Assembly (NCBI GenBank): GCA_029783825.1
Contig: JAREIK010000506.1
Coordinates: 264,502-328,501 of the forward strand
Source of the DNA: Sapria himalayana
Taxonomy: Eukaryota; Streptophyta; Magnoliopsida; Malpighiales; Rafflesiaceae
Direction: 5' to 3'
DNA length: 64,000 bases
Below the pieces are notes generated by a model. It did no database searches and was not told the DNA's origin. It saw only the letters and a program-made list of their open reading frames with translations. Shown in pieces: positions 61,741 through 64,000 of this stretch. Position 1 is the stretch's first letter, and each line of letters starts with the position of its first letter. A program made the position numbers and the translations under genes.

Positions 61741-63580
61741 ATTTCTAAAAGAATATATTATATGTATACTAATATATAACTATATATAATTATATTTTAC
61801 TAAATGTATACCTATATAAATGTTAAAATATAATAATATCATTAACTACATACATATTTATAACTATATGTGTATAACTATATATAAATATTTGTATAAA
61901 TATGTAATACTCTATATAATTAAATATAATATAATTGTAACTATATACATATATGTATTCATATAATTAAATTAAAATATTTGTTTATAACATTGTATAT
62001 ATTTATGTATAACTACTTATCACTACTTGTATAAATATGTCTATATATAACTATTTGTTTAATTATATATAACTATATATATTATATGTAAAATAATATA
62101 TAACTATAAATAATTGTATCTTACTATGTGTATAACTTTAAAAGTTTTATGCATAATTATATTTAAATATTAACTTTACAGCTTATATTTAATATATATT
62201 TGTATATAGTAGTATATAAAAAAGTGTTTTACTATATCTATACCTATACATAACTATATGTATAAATATATAAAATTAAATTAACAAATATATAAACCTA
62301 CATGTATAAATATATGTTTAACTATATGTGTAACTATATGTATAATTAAATGTAACAATATTTATAATTACATCTATAACAACATACAACATTATGTTAA
62401 ACTATATGTATATAACTATATATAAATATTTGTATAACTAAATAAATGTCTATATAATTATATATAACTATATTTGTAACTGTATATACATTTATATATT
62501 AATATAATTAAAGCAAAATATTTTTTTATAAATTGTTTATATTTATGTATAACCACTGATAATTACTTGTATGAATATATCTATATATAACTATATGTTT
62601 TATTATATATAACTATTTATAACTATATATATTATATGTAAAATAATATATAACTATAAATAATTTGTATCTTACTATATGTATACCTTTAAAAGTTTTA
62701 TGCATGATTATATTGAAATATTAAATTTACAACTTATATTTAAATAATATTTGTATATATTAGTATATAAAAAAGTATTTTACTATATCTATACCTATAC
62801 ATAACTATATGTATAAATATATAAAATAAAATTAACAAATATATAAACTCACATGTATAATTATATGTGTAACTATATGTATAACCACATGTAACTATAT
62901 TTATAATTATATGTATAACAACATACAATATTATTTTAAACTATATGTGCATAACTATATATAAATATTTGTATAATTAAATAAATGTCTATATAATTAT
63001 ATATAACTATATTTGTAACTATATATACATTTATGTATTAATATAAGTAAAACAAATATTTTTTTATAACGTTGTTTATATTTATGTATAACTACTTATA
63101 ACTACTTATAACTACTTATTGAATATATCTATATATAACTATATGTTTAATTATATATAACTATTTATAACTATATATATTATATGTAAAATAATATATA
63201 ACTATAAATAATTATATCTTACTATGTGTATAACTTTAAAAGTTTTATGCATAATTATAGTTAACTATTAAATATTTAGCTTATATTTAATATATATTTG
63301 TATATAGTAGTATATAAAAAAGTATTATAGTAATGTATACCTATACATTACTGTATGTATAAATATATAAAATTAAATGAACAAATATATAAACCTACAT
63401 GTATAAATATTTATTTAACTATATGTTTAATTATATGTATAACCACACGTAACTATATTTATAATTACATACATAACAAACATACAAAATTATTTTAAAC
63501 TATATGTATATAAATATATATAAATATTTGTATATTTAAATAAATGTCTATATAATTTTATAATTATAATTAGAGACAAT
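61740..63580. repeat. A/T tandem array, ~540-550-bp unit, three copies plus a partial
   Basis: Long-range periodicity is clear despite the A/T bias. AAAGTTTTATGCAT/AAAGTTTTATGCAT/AAAGTTTTATGCAT occur at 62,141, 62,692 and 63,239 (551 and 547 apart). TTATATTTATGTATAAC-type words in TATTTNTTTATAANNTTGT context start near 61,978, 62,518 and 63,058 (about 540 apart). TGTCTATATAATT recurs at about 62,446, 62,985 and 63,546. A partial copy precedes the first. Unit-internal short repeats are ATATGTATAACTATA-like. It lies inside the CACTA 2 element, upstream of the transposase. Confidence 0.88.
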
Positions 63581-63616
63581 TTCTTTTGTTGAATAAAATG
63601 ATTTTTTTAACTAGTT

Positions 63617-63884
63617 ATGGAAGATGATCGTGAATGGATGTACAATGGTCGAATTGTGAATGGAATGTCTCTAATGAATGGGGGGATAAAGTTGATGAAT
63701 TTTTTGAGTTTGCTCTGAGACATCCTGATCGTGTGAATGGTGGTACAAATATAAGGTGTCCTTGCACTTTAGTTAAATGTCAGAATAAAAAGTTTTTGAA
63801 TTTTGAGACCGTGAAGATGCATTTTTATAAAAAAGGTTTTGTGGAAGATTACTATGTTTGGATATACCATGGTGAGAAGTAAGT
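63617..63884 (+). pseudogene. CACTA 2 transposase N-terminus (Transpos_assoc domain), frameshifted
   Basis: From ATG at 63,617 a frame reads MEDDREWMYNGRIVNGMSL, the normal N-terminal start of a CACTA transposase. The rest of the domain continues in a neighbouring frame (the one open from 63,634): VDEFFEFALRHPDRVNGGTN, IRCPCTLVKC, KMHFYKKGFVEDYYVWIYHG E. The CPC...C, H and GF...Y..W..HGE residues of the Transpos_assoc domain are all kept. A one-base shift near the GGGGGG run at 63,690-63,695 separates the two frames, so this copy is probably inactive, unless the run is a sequencing error. The TAAG after the HGEK codons could begin an intron or be a stop. The remaining gene lies beyond the window. 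Confidence 0.87.
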
Positions 63885-64000
63885 CCACTAAAGGTGTTCG
63901 AGTTCAATACAAGTATCAATAAGTGAAACTGATCAGATGGTCTTGGATAATATTAATTACATTACATGCCATAAAATGGTTTTTGGTGTTGCGAGTCCTG

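Larger units (their letters stand above)
59777..64000 (+). mobile_element. CACTA transposon 2, left part (continues beyond window)
   Basis: The left terminus CACTACTAAAAATTACGATA starts at 59,780 and is preceded by ATA (59,777-59,779), the probable 3-bp target duplication. Subterminal repeats of ACCGACC / GGTCGGTA type run to about 60,600, followed by a leader-like stretch, a long A/T tandem array and the start of a transposase gene on the plus strand at 63,617. The right end is outside the window, so the duplication cannot be confirmed. The terminal core CACTACTA is shared with CACTA 1, but the subterminal motif is quite different, so it is another family. Confidence 0.9.

Noticed and set aside
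61016..62928. Several 60-aa open frames rich in Y, I and N
   Set aside because: They arise from G/C-free A/T repeats, which rarely form stops in some frames; they have no conserved motif and repeat with the DNA unit.
1..64000. The window as a true mitochondrial chromosome carrying nuclear transposons
   Set aside because: The mitochondrial genes seen are fragments full of stops, while CACTA, hAT-type, copia and gypsy elements are abundant and at least two have clean target duplications. A nuclear location fits better, although only a comparison with the organelle assembly would settle it.

Overview
This is plant nuclear DNA, AT-rich and made almost entirely of decayed mobile elements and organelle-derived sequence. 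I see no intact host protein-coding gene. The plant assignment rests on two CACTA (En/Spm-type) DNA transposons, Ty3/gypsy relics that read like the Athila clade, a Ty1/copia gag relic, a hAT-type miniature element, and a fragment of plant mitochondrial small-subunit rRNA. Species cannot be told from the window.

Layout. (1) 1-12.8 kb: two degenerate gypsy elements on the minus strand (gag and protease relics near 1.1-2.9 kb and 9.4-11.2 kb). They sit among long diverged repeats, and 4.6-5.9 kb is a minisatellite-like stretch rich in the palindrome GTCATGAC. (2) 12.8-13.15 kb: a copia gag relic on the plus strand. (3) About 13.2-57.3 kb: an inferred large, old nuclear insertion of mitochondrial DNA (NUMT). 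It is anchored by a mitochondrial-plasmid-type family B DNA polymerase relic (29.4-30.5 kb, minus) and by the 5' end of mitochondrial rrn18 (45.68-45.74 kb, plus). Between these anchors the origin is inferred. Two elements interrupt it: a 360-bp hAT-type element with a perfect 8-bp target duplication (21.17-21.53 kb), and an 11.5-kb CACTA element (31,554-43,047) with an ATA target duplication. (4) 57.3-58.27 kb: a 473-478-bp tandem duplication. (5) 58.9-59.2 kb: a gypsy reverse-transcriptase relic, minus. (6) From 59,780 to the window end: the left part of a second CACTA element, with GGTCGGTA-type subterminal repeats, an array of ~540-bp almost pure A/T tandem units, and the frameshifted start of its transposase gene.

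The first CACTA element is complete in outline: terminal inverted repeats, dense subterminal AGTAGCTA arrays at both ends, a TNP2-type transposase gene with recognisable domain order, and a second Transposase_24-like gene, both on the plus strand. Both genes carry stops and frameshifts, so the copy looks non-autonomous now. Insertion order can be partly read: mitochondrial DNA arrived first, and the CACTA and hAT elements landed in it later. The mitochondrial pieces are littered with stops and transition-like changes, as expected for old, silenced nuclear copies.
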